From: Fratercula arctica
Lineage: Eukaryota > Chordata > Aves > Charadriiformes > Alcidae
DNA: 64,000 nt
Assembly (NCBI GenBank): GCA_947846985.1
Contig: CANTUZ010000001.1
Span: 113,539,757 to 113,603,756, forward strand
Direction of reading: 5' to 3'
Position numbers and translations under genes: made by a program. The notes under the pieces were generated by a model. That model saw only the letters and a program-made list of their open reading frames with translations. It ran no database searches and was not told where the DNA came from. Below, in pieces: positions 1-13,000 of the stretch; within the stretch, counting starts at the first letter, position 1, and each line of letters opens with the position of its first letter.

Positions 1-3000
1 AAATAATGAAAAGGGGTCAGTCAGCAGAAACCTTTCAGAGTGTAAGGAATTGATTTAATTTCACCAGTAGATCACTGAAGGCCACCAGAGGCAATGGAAG
101 CTGATGAAAAGAGAAACAGGTTATATGGCTCCTAGGATCTTAAAAAAACCGACACACACACCTAAGAGGATGTCCACCTAATAGTAGCAACTGGCAGGAG
201 GAGAATAACCAGCTGAACAGACACCCTCCTAGTTAGCTGTATTTGTAACAAACGGAAATAACTGTAACAAGGAGGATTAAGGTATAGTTATTAAGTCTGA
301 ACAGCCATGGAAAACAATCCAAAAGACCAAAGTTGCCTTAGTTACAGAACTGAATGCGGAACACTCTCCATGCCTTTTCCTCATTATATTCCCATCTCTT
401 TCATGACAAGGTTATCTGCAGCCCTAATATGCCATCCACGTGCAACCCTCTAATAACCAAAAGCTTTCACTTGCAGCTTGCTGCAAGAACATTTTCCTCT
501 TAGCAAAAAGACATCCTTGCTTGTGTTGCCTGAGTCAGTATTGGCACACCAGCACAACTCCCCATCTCTCAGGCACCAACATTCTGGCTAATTGCCGCAG
601 AAGTAGAATGCGGGTTCTGTGGTAATATCTGAACAAACTTAATGAGTTGTGACAAACTCGTGGGATGTGTGTGCACAGAGGCAACCCTGTACACCGACCA
701 TTCAAATTCCGTATTCAACATCACACGCTGACCTACCGCCATTTCCAAAAGCTGGCTTTCCATAGTTAGCCAGCACTAGAGGATGTCGATTAATTCACCT
801 AGCTTTCAAGTGCATAACTTTGCATCATAAAGGATGTGCACCTCAATTTTAAGACAGACTTACAGTCCCCACATATGCCACAATCCTGCTCTGCTTTTAG
901 TGCGCTGGGGCTACGGGAAGCCTCCTCCAGCACATCTGTCCAACAGCAGGACAGGATATCCTCCTAGGCTCTGCAGTAGGAGGGCAAGTTGCTCTGCTCG
1001 CCTCCCCGCGGGGCTGCCCGCAGACCCGGCAGCTGCCAGCGCAGACGGATCCAACTGACCACCTGAAGCACCCGGTGTGCAGGGCAGCCTCCCGCCCTGC
1101 TCCCAAGGAAAACACCGAGGACCAAAACCATCAGCTCCACTGCAAGACAGCGATTCCCTTCCCCATCCCCCTGGCCTTAAGTGCTCCACTCAGCTTGTAC
1201 ACCCTTAACGCACGCAGGAGGACTCATCCCTGGCCGGCACTGTGGGATTACGGCTGCAGCAACGCTCCCTGTACGTATGCCGTGAACCTCAGCCAATGCT
1301 GTTAGAGGCTGACCTTGTGTTGCTTGACATGGTTGGGGCAGGGAATTGTGGCCCAAAGCACAAACATGTTGCGCTTATATCAATGTGTTTATATTAATGC
1401 TTGATATAAAACATACTTTTTATATTGAGCATTATAGCTTGGACTCTTCAGCTTTGGAAAGACAGCGCATACCAGCAGCCACAAACATAACAGGTTTTAA
1501 CAGATTTTGATGTAGATTAGCATTCTCTTTAATCCCACTTGTACCAATAAAGATGCTTCTAAAAGGATTAATTTGCAGCATACAATGTGAGGATTAAGCC
1601 ACATTTAATGGGAATCAGGTAGCTAAAGCCCTCTTCATCCTCTAAAACAGGACCATGTAAATTCAAACAGATGTGCAAGACAGATTGATACTTAGTTAGC
1701 TCTAGGAATGGTGATATGCTGATGTCCCACACAATCTGACCTGAAACACAAATTCCCAAACTATACCATGCACACAAGACGAACCCCCTCTTAACCTTTG
1801 AAGTGATTCAGCATCATCCATTCATGAGATCAAATATTTGGCTTAGTATGGCAGAGATGTAACAATGTAGCTGGAAGAGGATAAGATTACAGCCAGCCTG
1901 CCCCGATCCCAACACTATCATTCCATATAATTCAGCATGAGGAATTTTGCAAATGTTTCTATAATCGCATGTGACAGTAGCACAAGAAATGTGACCCACA
2001 GTAAGGCAGGGGGAATAATTTTTGTATCTAAAGGGCTCTGAAAAGCAATGTCTAGGTATTTACCAAATGAGCTTTTTTATATAAATTATCTGAAGCTCAT
2101 GGAATCCGATATATTGACAGCTCCACAGGTTGATATCTTTTACTCTCCAGGGCCATATGAGCAATGACTTCCAGAACTGAAGTTTTCTTGCCACTATGGC
2201 CTTACCCTACTCTGCAGAAACCACTTCTATTCTGCACTCTTCCAGGCCCTTCAGGTTTAAGCCTCTCTGTTGAGATTGCCGTCTCATATTAGAGTTAAAT
2301 GTAATAAATTCCTGTGAGACATGGAGACTTAGCCAGTATAACCCTCCCCTGGAGTGGACATGGAGCAAGAAAAGCTTCACCTGTGCTGGTGAGTGCTGGA
2401 TGCGACTCAGTGTGGTGCTTCAGCAGCCCCCTCCTCTCCCCGGCAGCACAACACACCTTCCCTGGGATGACACCGTTTGACATGCAGGCAAAACACTGGG
2501 GCAATTAAGCTCCCTCTTTTCACTGTGATCACGCCTGGAATGCCTGTCACCAAAGCACTTGTCTCAAATCTACAAGCTGCAGGCAAAGCTGCAAAGGGAG
2601 CTCAGAACCTTCCCAGCAAGCCTCTGCTTGGGGAGCACAGGAGACAGGAGTGTACAAGGTGCAAGAGCAAATAATTGTAATATCACAGGCTACCACTACC
2701 TGCTGTGTTTCGCGGCTTGCTCCCTTGTTTCCAAAGCCTTATGTGCCGAACTGGGGCTGCCTGATAAGGTTTTGCTGTTGTGTTTCAGTGTGAGGCTGTT
2801 TTGAATAGTCACAAGTGAGGTATTGGTTTGCTGAGATCCTGTTCCTACAAACCAGTCACACCTCCTTTCTTTTCCGCCACAGGAACCCATGGACTAAAAC
2901 CCACACATCAGGCACGGGCCAGAAACTAACAGTTCAGGCTTTCTCCACTACCTCCCACGCTGAGTACACAACTACAAGACACGCAAGCCGCCGTGAAGCA

Positions 3001-4743
3001 CTGCCAAATCAGGACCCTGACAAAATTAGCATCCGACTGTACCCTTCCATAGGGATCCTCACAAGGAGCAGGCAGCACCAAGCCAAGGCTATATCAGTCC
3101 TGTAAGGCCTCACAGTCCTTTTTGAGGTACTGTGCTCTTACAGAAAAGAGGAAAAGCACCCGGTTTATTAGACATACTACTACCAACAAAGTAGCAGTAA
3201 ACAAACCAACTTGTCCAGCACTGAAACAACTCACAGTTCAGGCTGGACTTACATCTAAGCCAGGCAGTGGTTTCTCCTGACTAACAATCCCTTACGCAGT
3301 TCTTGTCTCCATCCTCGAAAGGTAAGTCAAATACCAGAGCTCTGGAGCTGGACTGCTGGGGCTACTGTCAGACCAAGGGACTTGTCCCCTCTACCTGTGG
3401 CAGTGACAATTTGCTCACACTTCAGAGAAGGCAGCTCACTCCCATTACGGGGTTTGTCAGAAAGGCAAAACTTGAGATCTCAGTCTTGTCAGATTATCAT
3501 TTTACACCCAAAAGCGCAAAATGTAATTCTTCTTCTATCATTGGCATGGCTGGAAATATTAATAGATATAAAATCGCCCAGTGTTAAGAACCCTATTACA
3601 CTTTTTCTTAATTTCTTGAGGCAGGAAATGGCATGGTCTTTAGAAGACATTATTGGTTCCCAGTTGCTATTAAGGGAATAGAGAGAGATTCGTGTTAGGT
3701 TAGCTCAGTTATAATCGGGTTTTGGGTTCATATTATTTCATATTTGAGAAACAGCATTTTTTTTCTCAACCAATTCTTTCTTCCCCTGCACAGTGATCAA
3801 AGCAAGCAAGTGCTTCTCACACATTGAATCAGTTAGCTAGAGCTATCAAGCGGACAGACAAACCGATACCTTAGGGGAAAAAGGGAGAGAGATGCAAACC
3901 TAGTATTTCCTTAATAAATAACATAACGTGTTTAAGAAGTACTACTCTGCAAGGATTGCTGCTGGTCAGAAAAGTACCAAGCAGAAAAAGGAGACCTCAA
4001 TAGAGCATATGAGCTCCAGGATGGGTGCGCTGGAAACTGTTAGTCACCCATCACCTGATTGCAAGCAACTGTGAACAGTGAGGGCTGCCAGACTGCTCCT
4101 AACGCTGAGGTGAGAGCCTGCCAGTCAAAGCTGGCAGATGCAGATGTAGTTTATGGAGGCTGTCCTGTGGCTACGGACCCTGCAGTAAAACGAATCTAAT
4201 TCACAGACCTCTGCCTAGATCCTACGGAAAGAAGTTCAGTTTGATGGTGAGCACAGCTCGACCAGCATCTCTACTCTCTCTGTGACACCTGGATACTGCA
4301 CAGGAAGGAAATGCTGATCTGTTCCAATTGAGATGAGTACGATGCAATCCTTATGTACAGACAAGTTATTAGTTCAGTCCTCATTGGAGCTGTATTTTGG
4401 TGAATGCGCACATGAACTAGCTGAACAAGCTGGAAGCTTCCACATGGAAGTTTAATTAACCATTTCCCACAAGGTTTAAAACAAAAAACTGCGTATCATG
4501 TCACAACTCATTTGGCTTGAATGGGACCAAGCCAGACGAAGGTCTCTCAGCAAAAGGCAGCGAGAGCTGGATGTTTCACAGCTCATCTGCCCTCACAGCA
4601 ATTTCAGGAGGGATTCCCACCTGGAAATACATTTGGAGACGGCTCTGAGAACAACCCCTCCCTGCTTCAGCTGCAGGGGGTCCACTTCTTTGCTGGAATT
4701 CTTTCTGCTAAAACAAGTCACAGACACAAGCAAACCATCTTAC
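1..4743. other. VGLL3 intron 3 or downstream sequence; no further exon recognised
   Basis: Non-coding sequence beyond the exon 3 donor. I looked on the minus strand for the short terminal exon (the mammalian tail resembles LQHQDKSKESPWY) and found no acceptable match. Open frames here are short and unlike known proteins. There is an AT-rich inverted repeat at 1375-1409. I recognise no interspersed repeat. Confidence 0.6.
1375..1409. repeat. AT-rich inverted repeat
   Basis: Arms TTATATCAA (1375-1383) and TTGATATAA (1401-1409) with a 17-base spacer. The right arm also overlaps a second imperfect inverted pairing with TATATTGAGCATT further right (about 1421-1433). This is probably a chance AT-rich structure. 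Confidence 0.6.
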
Positions 4744-5244
4744 CTGTGTCGAACCCAAAACTTGGCACAATGTCCACCGTTCCATGAAAGGCTCCAGCCC
4801 ATGCTGAGGTAGTGCTGGTGACAGCAGCGGGATCTGTCTTTGTCACGTCACACTGGGGAGCAGGAATCCTGGCTGCGCGGACTGAAGGCATCAGCAGGGA
4901 CCCATACCGGGGGTCGCGGTGCGAGCTGGGATGGTGATGGTGCATGTGTGGATGAGGGTGATGGCGATGCATGTACACGTCATGCATGTGTGCATACGAA
5001 GGGCTCACCTGAGATGCTAAAGGATAATGCCAGGATTCAGATGCAGCAGGGGGAGGAGGTGGGGCAGTCTGATGAAGGCCGTGTCCTGGCCAGCTGCTGG
5101 GATCTGGTGTTGGAAAGGTGCCTGGTGCAGTAACGGGGAAATCGGGGTGTACTCCACTTAAGCACGGTGGAGGGGGAGGCTGATAAGAGCTGGTCCAAAA
5201 TGAAGTTGGGAAACTGCTCCTTTGGCTTGAAATTGTTGAGCTTT
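4744..5244 (-). CDS. VGLL3: VGLL3 coding exon 3
   Basis: 501 bases. The acceptor is a C/T-rich tract ending in ACCAG. The first two bases complete codon 122 (Glu) and the exon runs to GFDT plus the first base of a Gly codon, followed by the donor GTAAGA. It encodes the SSQRSSFPTSFWTSSYQP segment, the Pro-rich linker, the SESWHYPLASQVSPSYAHMHDVY segment, the His-rich region and the conserved tail. If the donor were not used, translation would add only KMVCLCL after that Gly before a stop ending at 4718. That would be an intron-retention isoform rather than the expected C-terminus. Confidence 0.96.
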
Positions 5245-7050
5245 CTGGTAGAGAGGAGAGAAACGAAGTATGACTGAAGATGAACAACAAATTTAATGAC
5301 AGAAACCCCACAATGATTTTCTACTCTGAAATTTCTAACACTGAACTCAAGCTTCCTCAGCAATTACAGAACCAGTTAAGGATTAGAGGACAGTTGGGGT
5401 AGGAGGGGACCTCTTGAGATCATCTAGTCCGATCCATCTGCTCAAGTGGGGTCACCAGAACTGCGTCCAGTCAGATTTTGACTGAGATCCCAACTCCACA
5501 ACCTCTCTGGGCAAGCTGTTCCAGTGTTTAGCCATCCTCAATAATTTTAAAAAAATAATAATAAAGCGTGATCTTGCATTCAGATGGAATTTCCTGTGCT
5601 GTAATGCCTATTGCCTTTTGTCCTGTCATCAATCGTTGCCGAGGAGACCCTGGCTCCCCAGTCTTCATTCCCTCCCATCAGGTATTTGCACATATGGATA
5701 AGATCTCCCCGAGAAGACTTCTCCACGCTGAAGAGTTGCAGCTCTCTCAGGATCTTGGTACAGGAATTATGAGGAGAGGCTAACTCCTGACTGGACCAGA
5801 ACATGTCATTTAGAAAGGCAGCTGCTGTGGCTGTAAATGCTTCTGAGGACAGAGGACCAAGTCACACTGCAGAATAGGAGACATTTGCCTAAAGGAAGAA
5901 TACCAGATCTTCTCAAACTAACTGCAGGCTTTGATGGGATAAAGATCATATCTAATGTGCTTACATTAGACCCTTATAGAATATATCATGCTGCCCTGTA
6001 CCCAAAATCAGATCACACACGCAGAAACATGCATGTAACTGAAAGAACTTTTTTCAGAAAGAAAAGACTCGCTGCTTCTTACTTTTAGGGCTCAACTTAT
6101 ATTTCAATGGATTCCAATCCATTTACATTATGAAATCACATTCTAAAAATTCCTCTTTTGAAGGAGCATTAGTGTTTTTGATGTGTAGTAAAGTATTGGC
6201 ATCTCCATTCTCACAATCCTCTTGCCAGCTCATGTTTGAAAGTCCTGCTTCATGCAATATGTCTCAGCTCAAATAGGGGTTTTTTTGGTCAAAGATGGAA
6301 ATATAAAAACACAGGACTTCACCTCTGATGAAAGAATAGTCATAAAAATAGCCTACAGAGAAATAAAGCCAGGGAACTTTAATATTTGACGAGGCGAGGA
6401 ATCCTCTGCTCCTCATATAACATTTACAAAAATATTTATATTATTTTTTTTAAAATGACCTTTTGTTTTGCTTTGTTTAATAAGCAACTGGAATGAGACT
6501 TGGGTGAAGACACCATTGAGAATGAACAGATTCTCCAAACGCTCCTGCCTCTGAACTTTGCTTACACAAAAGTATTTTGGAAGCAAAAACTGTAAAAGTG
6601 CTTTCTGACTGCATCCCTAGGACACTCATGTATCTGTTTTAAAATCACAGAAATTTTTCCACGCGTCAATTGGCTTTGATTTAGGCAGTTTATTAAGCCT
6701 GATTTAACTTCTGATATTGGAAATAAGCTTTGCAAACGCACAAATGGACAAACGTCTATGGACAAACGTAGAGAACTTCTCTTTGTGCTGAGCTGTTTCA
6801 GAGGCTGCAAGTTTGTCTAGCAAACTGTACTCCAACTCGGCTTTCTTCAAAAGGTTGCTTCTTTTTTTAGCAACATATTTCTATTGTAATTCATGCTAGA
6901 AGACTTCAGAAAGCTTCAAGAATATAACAGAAGCCTCAGCACCCCTCCGAAATTGGTACTGTTCCTTGTTTGTAAATTGTTCCTTGTTAGGAACAAAGGA
7001 TTAGGTTGAGATAGAGAGTGCACATGGCTTAGTGTTGGCAGCAGGGCTCA

Positions 7051-7083
<33 letters not shown>

Positions 7084-10000
7084 AAAAACCAAGCTTCTTC
7101 ATGTCCCGTCTGTTGTTTTACTCACTGCTTAACGGAGAAGCACAGCTTGACAATGCATTGTCAGTATTCTGGAAAATTAATCTCTGTAATCGAGAGTTTT
7201 TGGAAACTATCTGGCTGTTATCTGCGTGGAAAAGCCCTAAATCCAAACCATCTCACTTCAAAAAAGCACAGAAAACCACAAAGTATCTGCAGGACAACTC
7301 TAATACCAGGAAAGAGCACTTTAAACCACTGGATTTGCCAATATGAATTCATCCCAGATTGCATACCAGCTTGGCTTTACCAATCATGCAGAAGGTCTAG
7401 GCCACAGAAAACATTTGGTCATCTCCATTTGTCAAACCTGTGCACATTTCACAAAGCCATTACCACTGTCAGAAACTGTCATGCACCAGCCCCCACCAAG
7501 ACACCACTGAGCGCAGAGGCCATCCTTAGTGGTCAAGGTCAAGTCATGTCACTGGAGATACAGCATCCATCCAGGTTATTCAAACATGCAAGAAAACTTC
7601 ATCCACCCTGAGTGCTCACAGAGGATGCTACTAAATGTTAAGTGTGCAGCAACCCCATCAACAAGAACCACCCCTGTGTTGAGCCATAACCTGCAACTAC
7701 CACACATTTCCACGGTGTTTTAAGGGTCTCCTTTCCTTCCTACCTTTAAAACAGGAAGCACAACCAATTATCTTTACAGATACCATCATGTCAGATATCT
7801 AGTCTCTATGCGACATGGCAATGGAGTAACAGCCATTTCAGCACTGTCCATGAGAAAGAAAAAAAAAAAAAAAAAAATCCAAGTAGCTTCCACAGGCTTC
7901 CAGGAGGTGGGAAGGAGGCATTTAACAAAAATTGTCTGCCAAGAAAGATACTACAGTTACCACAATTTCCTATTCTAAGTACAGGGAGGCAGGGAGATAG
8001 CAACATCTCAGACACCATGAAGTGGTGACTAATGCAAATGTTCGTGGTGGTGGCAAACGTGCACTGAAAACATGCCAAAGCGTGCATGCTGTGAAGAAGA
8101 CAGTGTATGGAATTTTCTGTAGTACAACATTACTTCTCAGTTAAGGCAGGAGGACAAAAAAAGGCAAACACAAAATCCAAGAAAGAAAAAAAAAAAAAAA
8201 CCCAACACTTTCAGCTACAAAAAATATGTTGATAAAAATACCATTAAGGTAACATTAGCTTCAAGGTAGTATTAATTTCATTAGCCCCTGCAGAAGATTT
8301 CAGGTAGCTATACCTACAATTGAATACTCAAATTCCATATTACCAGACCCTGTTGTAGGGAGCTATATTTTATAAAAAGTCAGTTTTGAAATTAATTTTA
8401 GACTAAACTGATCAGTATTTTCAACATACAAAAGATGAAAACTTGCTCTTTTCAGGACAGCAAGGTTCTGTTTTCTATACATAAGCAAAATCCCTCCTCA
8501 AAACAAAAAAAACCCCCACAATATCACCTTAATGATGAAATTACAGTTTGGTCTTCCATTAGGACATTAAAAAAACCCACAAAAACATGACAGAAGAAAA
8601 AAAAAAGCAGAAAACATTACAAATCCCTCCTTTCAGGTAGAGGAGAAATAATACAGGGAGCTGAGTAGTCAGTTCATGCCCACACACTTTCATTTTAAAT
8701 GTGTACCTTCCAAAACAGCTGTTACAAGTGCAAAAGCTTTTTTTTTTTTTTTAATTTATCTTTGAGTAGTTTATCGACAAAAATTCCGACTACCCATGAA
8801 GGTTATTTATGAAAGGTCTTCAAACTAATGGTATTTTAACTTCTTTAGGTAATGGGATAGAAATCCATATCCATTTGCTGTAATGGAGCATCTTTGACAA
8901 CTGTACGTGAACCAGAAGACCACGGTGTTAGCATATTTCCTTCCCCACTTTTTTCAAGCAAGCATGTTTCAGAAACTCATTTGGGTCTGATAAAACTCTT
9001 GTCAGCTTCTCTTCTCCGGAGAAGCAAATACCCTCTGCTTTCTCAGCGTCCACAGCCCAGAACCACGCAGCCCTGCCCGGCAGCCTCCCCAGGGATTTTC
9101 ATACCGCTTCAGCAGGTGCAGTGACAGCAGAGGGCATATCCCCTTACTTTATTCCCGGAAGACTTTCAGGACATGCAGGCCTCCGTTCCCTGCTGATAGC
9201 ACGGGGCACGCCGGGTCAGGAGGCAGCATGGCTGAAGAACCCTTACGCCGGGCCACCCTGTCCCCTGCAGAGCCCTCTGGGGAGGGCTGCGTAACCACGG
9301 GGGGAGCCAGGGTAAAACAGAGGGTATGTCTGAGGCCAAAGAGAAGACACACAACCCCATCCATGGTATGTCTCCAAGCTCACGAAGAGGGCTTACTGCA
9401 GGCATGGGATCTCCGGGGACTGCCTTGATCCCATCTCTAAAACATTTATAGCCTGTCTGGGCCATTTATAAATGCTCCAGTCTCCTTTTTAGTAAGCATA
9501 GGTTCAATCCTGCTCTCAGTCGAGTTGACGGAAAATTTCCCATTAACATTAATGGTCCCGGCTCAAGCCATAAATTCCTCTAGCTCCCTAGCCACTTCTG
9601 CTGACCTTTAGTTAAACTTCCTCAGATTTGTCATCATCCTTCTGGAAAGCAAGTCCTTCTGTGCTATTTTTCTCTTCAGAGGGGTTTACAAAAATCCCAT
9701 CTCTCTTTATTATCTGTGACTTTCACCAATACACCCTCACCTCAACGTCACTGGTTATGAACTCCACCACTCCTACAAGGATCCTCACGATATCTCTCTC
9801 ACTCAACCTGATGCAAGGCCATTACTCAAGATACCTAGTTCATGTCGTTTTGTCAGTCCGCATAAGGACGTGATCAGAAATAACGCAGCTGTGAATCTGA
9901 AAAACTACCCAGACTGACACAGTCAACAAAACGGAAACAGCATCTTACCAGCACCCTTTCTCCAGTCACCATTTTTGGAGTCTTATCTCTAAGGTCTACC

Positions 10001-13000
10001 TAGTGTATTTGGCAAGATCCGCTCTTTATTAGGTTGATGATGCTTATACACATTATGAGACCTAAGTGTTCTGGGAGCATTCAAATACCTCACAGCACCT
10101 ACCACATGTCTACTCCCTGCTCAGAAGCAGAGTAACATCATCCCCATTTTACACATGGGAAACCAGTAACAATGGCCGTATCTCTCCCGTGAGCTCTGCC
10201 CGTGGGCAGGCTGTAATGCGCCACACCACGCGACTGCAGCCACATGGTCCAGGGCTTGCACCCAAGCCTGTTCCAGCCTCTGCTGGCTCCTCCCCACCTG
10301 GAAAGCAGCTGTAGACAAATCTTAATCACCTGGCAAAGTCACCCGAGAAGGCTGCACGGGTCTCCTCATGTCCAAGGCCAGCATCCCAAACAGCTTTTCT
10401 CTTGCCTCACGGGCCAGGTTTCACACTTGGAGCTTAAAAATAAGCCTCCAACCTTGCAGCAGACGTTTGTGAAGCTAGGTGAGCTCTGCCATGTTCCTTC
10501 CAGGCCTCAGCAGAGCCATGGGCTATGGCAAGAGAGGGAGACGCCTGCTTGTTCGTGCCTTTGGCCCCTCTTTCCCCCTTCAACAATTCAGATCACTCAA
10601 CCCCAAGAAGCTCCTCGGTTCTTTCAAATTCGAGGGGGATTTTTCCACCTCCACAGAGGAGTAAAATTTCAGCTGCAATGCAACATGCGTTACTGCGTCA
10701 GAGACTGAGTAAGCCACACCACAGAGAGCAAGTTACTGCTCCTCTTACCTCTCCACAGAGGACTTAGCCCTGCCTTGCTCTTGGTAAGGGCAGTTTCTGG
10801 ATTGAAGCTACTGGCTTGGCTCAAAGCTCTTGAGAAGTGTTCATCCACTACTGAACCAATGTCTCCCTGGAAGTAAGTGAAAAGGACGCAGCGAGAGTTG
10901 AGGTACTCCATCTCAGCAGGCTGGTCTTTCTCATCCTCCTCTTGCTTGCTGGGAAGGGTCACTTCCAGAGACTCCTGCATCTTGTTGTATACAGCTAACT
11001 TCTTCTGGGATTAAAAACAAAACAAACAAGAGATGTATCACTGATGGCATTCAGTGCAAGCTCAACATCTGGTTTCCTTAAAGAAAAACAACTGAATACA
11101 TTGAATATTCATTTCATAATTACAGTTGGAATACAGGGAGATTTTGCACCAACGTTTCACAAAGAAGAGATTACCAGCGCCACTTAGAGTTTTTATTCCT
11201 CATGCACAGAGGGACCTGCTTCTCAGGCACGTTTCACAACCACAATTTTTCAGCAATGGCTTTCACTCAATACCTTCCGAAAAAAACAGGCAGACTCTAA
11301 CAATTCACTCCTTGCTCCCACCTGGAAAGGATATTCCCACCAGTAAAGGCTACAGGGGTCGAGTCCAGCCCCAGTCCAATGTCTGCACTGAACACACACC
11401 AGGTTTTGCCGGCCGCATTCCCCCAGTTGAGAGCACACGGCCCTCTGGGCTCCCCAGATCTATTTGTTGCTGACGGCATAATATGGGAGAATTTGGTGCT
11501 TCCTGAAAAATTTTCCACTATATTATAAAAGTACACAAAATACATAAATTCTCAATCACTGCCAAGAAATTTTTTATCATAGGATAACCAGCTTAGGATG
11601 GCGAGTAGGGTTTGGGAGGGAAAGGGGGTGTTGAGGTGGTTTTTTTTGTTGTTTGGTTGATTTGGGGTGGTTTTTCTGTTGTTTTGGGGTTCGCGTGTGT
11701 TTTTTTCCCCCTTTTCCTTTTTTCTTTTTATTTTTTAAACATCAGCTTCTGGAAAAAGGGACAAAAATTCAGTTAGAAAAAACTAAATGCGATCTGGGGG
11801 AAGAGAGGGATTGACAAGTCTGCAAACACATGCAAAAAGATCCATCCCAAACCAAAAACACAGAGAGGCAAATAAAAAAAATAAAACCCGCACAAGCCAT
11901 CTGTGAATGGCTATTTCAGAATCTTCACTCTCTCTCTCAAATCTAACCTAAATGTCAAAATAAATGTGTGTGAAGATCCATTTTGCATGGAACATATTTT
12001 TCAGATGTTCCACTTTACGACTGTTTTCACAGAAAAAAAATCTCCCCGCAACAGTGAAGCTGCAGGAATAATAGCTTTTAGCTAGCCATTTCCACAGCTG
12101 ACTTTACACACAAGCAACTTCAGGAACCCCAAAAACAACTACGGCACATATGTAGAAGTATTTCATAGCTTTTCTATAGAATTACATTTTGACTTGTCTT
12201 TTACGGTTTGCTTGGCAACACTTTAGCACCATCAGAATCTCTTTAAGTTTACGGCTTTTTTCCCTTTTTCCAAAGTTGTTCTGAAGAAAACGTTAAACAA
12301 CTACACAGTCTATAAAGTTCCATTTATACAACAAACAGGCTTGTCCAATTTAGAAATAATTGAAAGTCATTTTCCAATCTTTTATACCATCCATGTATTT
12401 ACATTTGGTGCTTTCTGAAATCATATAAGCCAATATAAACTCTCCCATTACGTTACAAAATAGATACTCTGGGGCTAATTCTTAATTATGAATGGTTATG
12501 AAAAAAATAATTGTAAGAAAGAGCTACTGACAAGTGGAACTAAAACCTATAATACTAAAAACTCATAGAAATTAAGCAACGTTATCTGACATTACAGTAG
12601 ATTAACTGGTAAACATAGAACAGCTCAGTAAATTCTGATGCTGTTACACAAACTGCAATGAGGGATGTAAGTAATTTTATTTTACAGTTTGGGATATCTA
12701 GACAATGGTCTGGAATTCAAGTAAATCTGTGCATCACAAACCAAGATATACTATGGCTCTGCTTAGCAAAATATTATTTAGACATCCGGATTTATCCCAA
12801 AATCCTATAATTTATAAAGAAAAACTGTGGGATTCACTTTAAAAAAGAAGAAAGAACCAAAGACAGAAACAGCAAATTAAAGTAGTTTTACTAGAAATTA
12901 ATTGCTAAAAGGAAACATAGTCTGAGGCTCTGAAACTAACTTTTGCAAATGCAGAACTTGAGGTGACCCATACTTTTTTGTAAATGCTTTGTGCCTTCTG

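Larger units (their letters stand above)
5245..10748 (-). other. VGLL3: VGLL3 intron 2
   Basis: 5504 bases between the exon 2 donor and the exon 3 acceptor. It contains a CR1 fragment (about 5385-5790), long A runs (7052-7081, 7859-7877) and many A-rich tracts ending in C runs near 8180-8600. The open frames on either strand do not resemble known proteins, and I see no further exon. Confidence 0.85.

Noticed and set aside
501..545. Possible VGLL3 terminal exon on the minus strand after ACTGACTCAG, in correct phase and beginning with Gly
   Set aside because: The encoded residues (NTSKDVFLL) do not match the conserved VGLL3 C-terminus, and the polypyrimidine tract before the AG is poor.
7052..7081. 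A30 run as the tail of a processed pseudogene
   Set aside because: No recognisable coding sequence upstream and no flanking target duplication.
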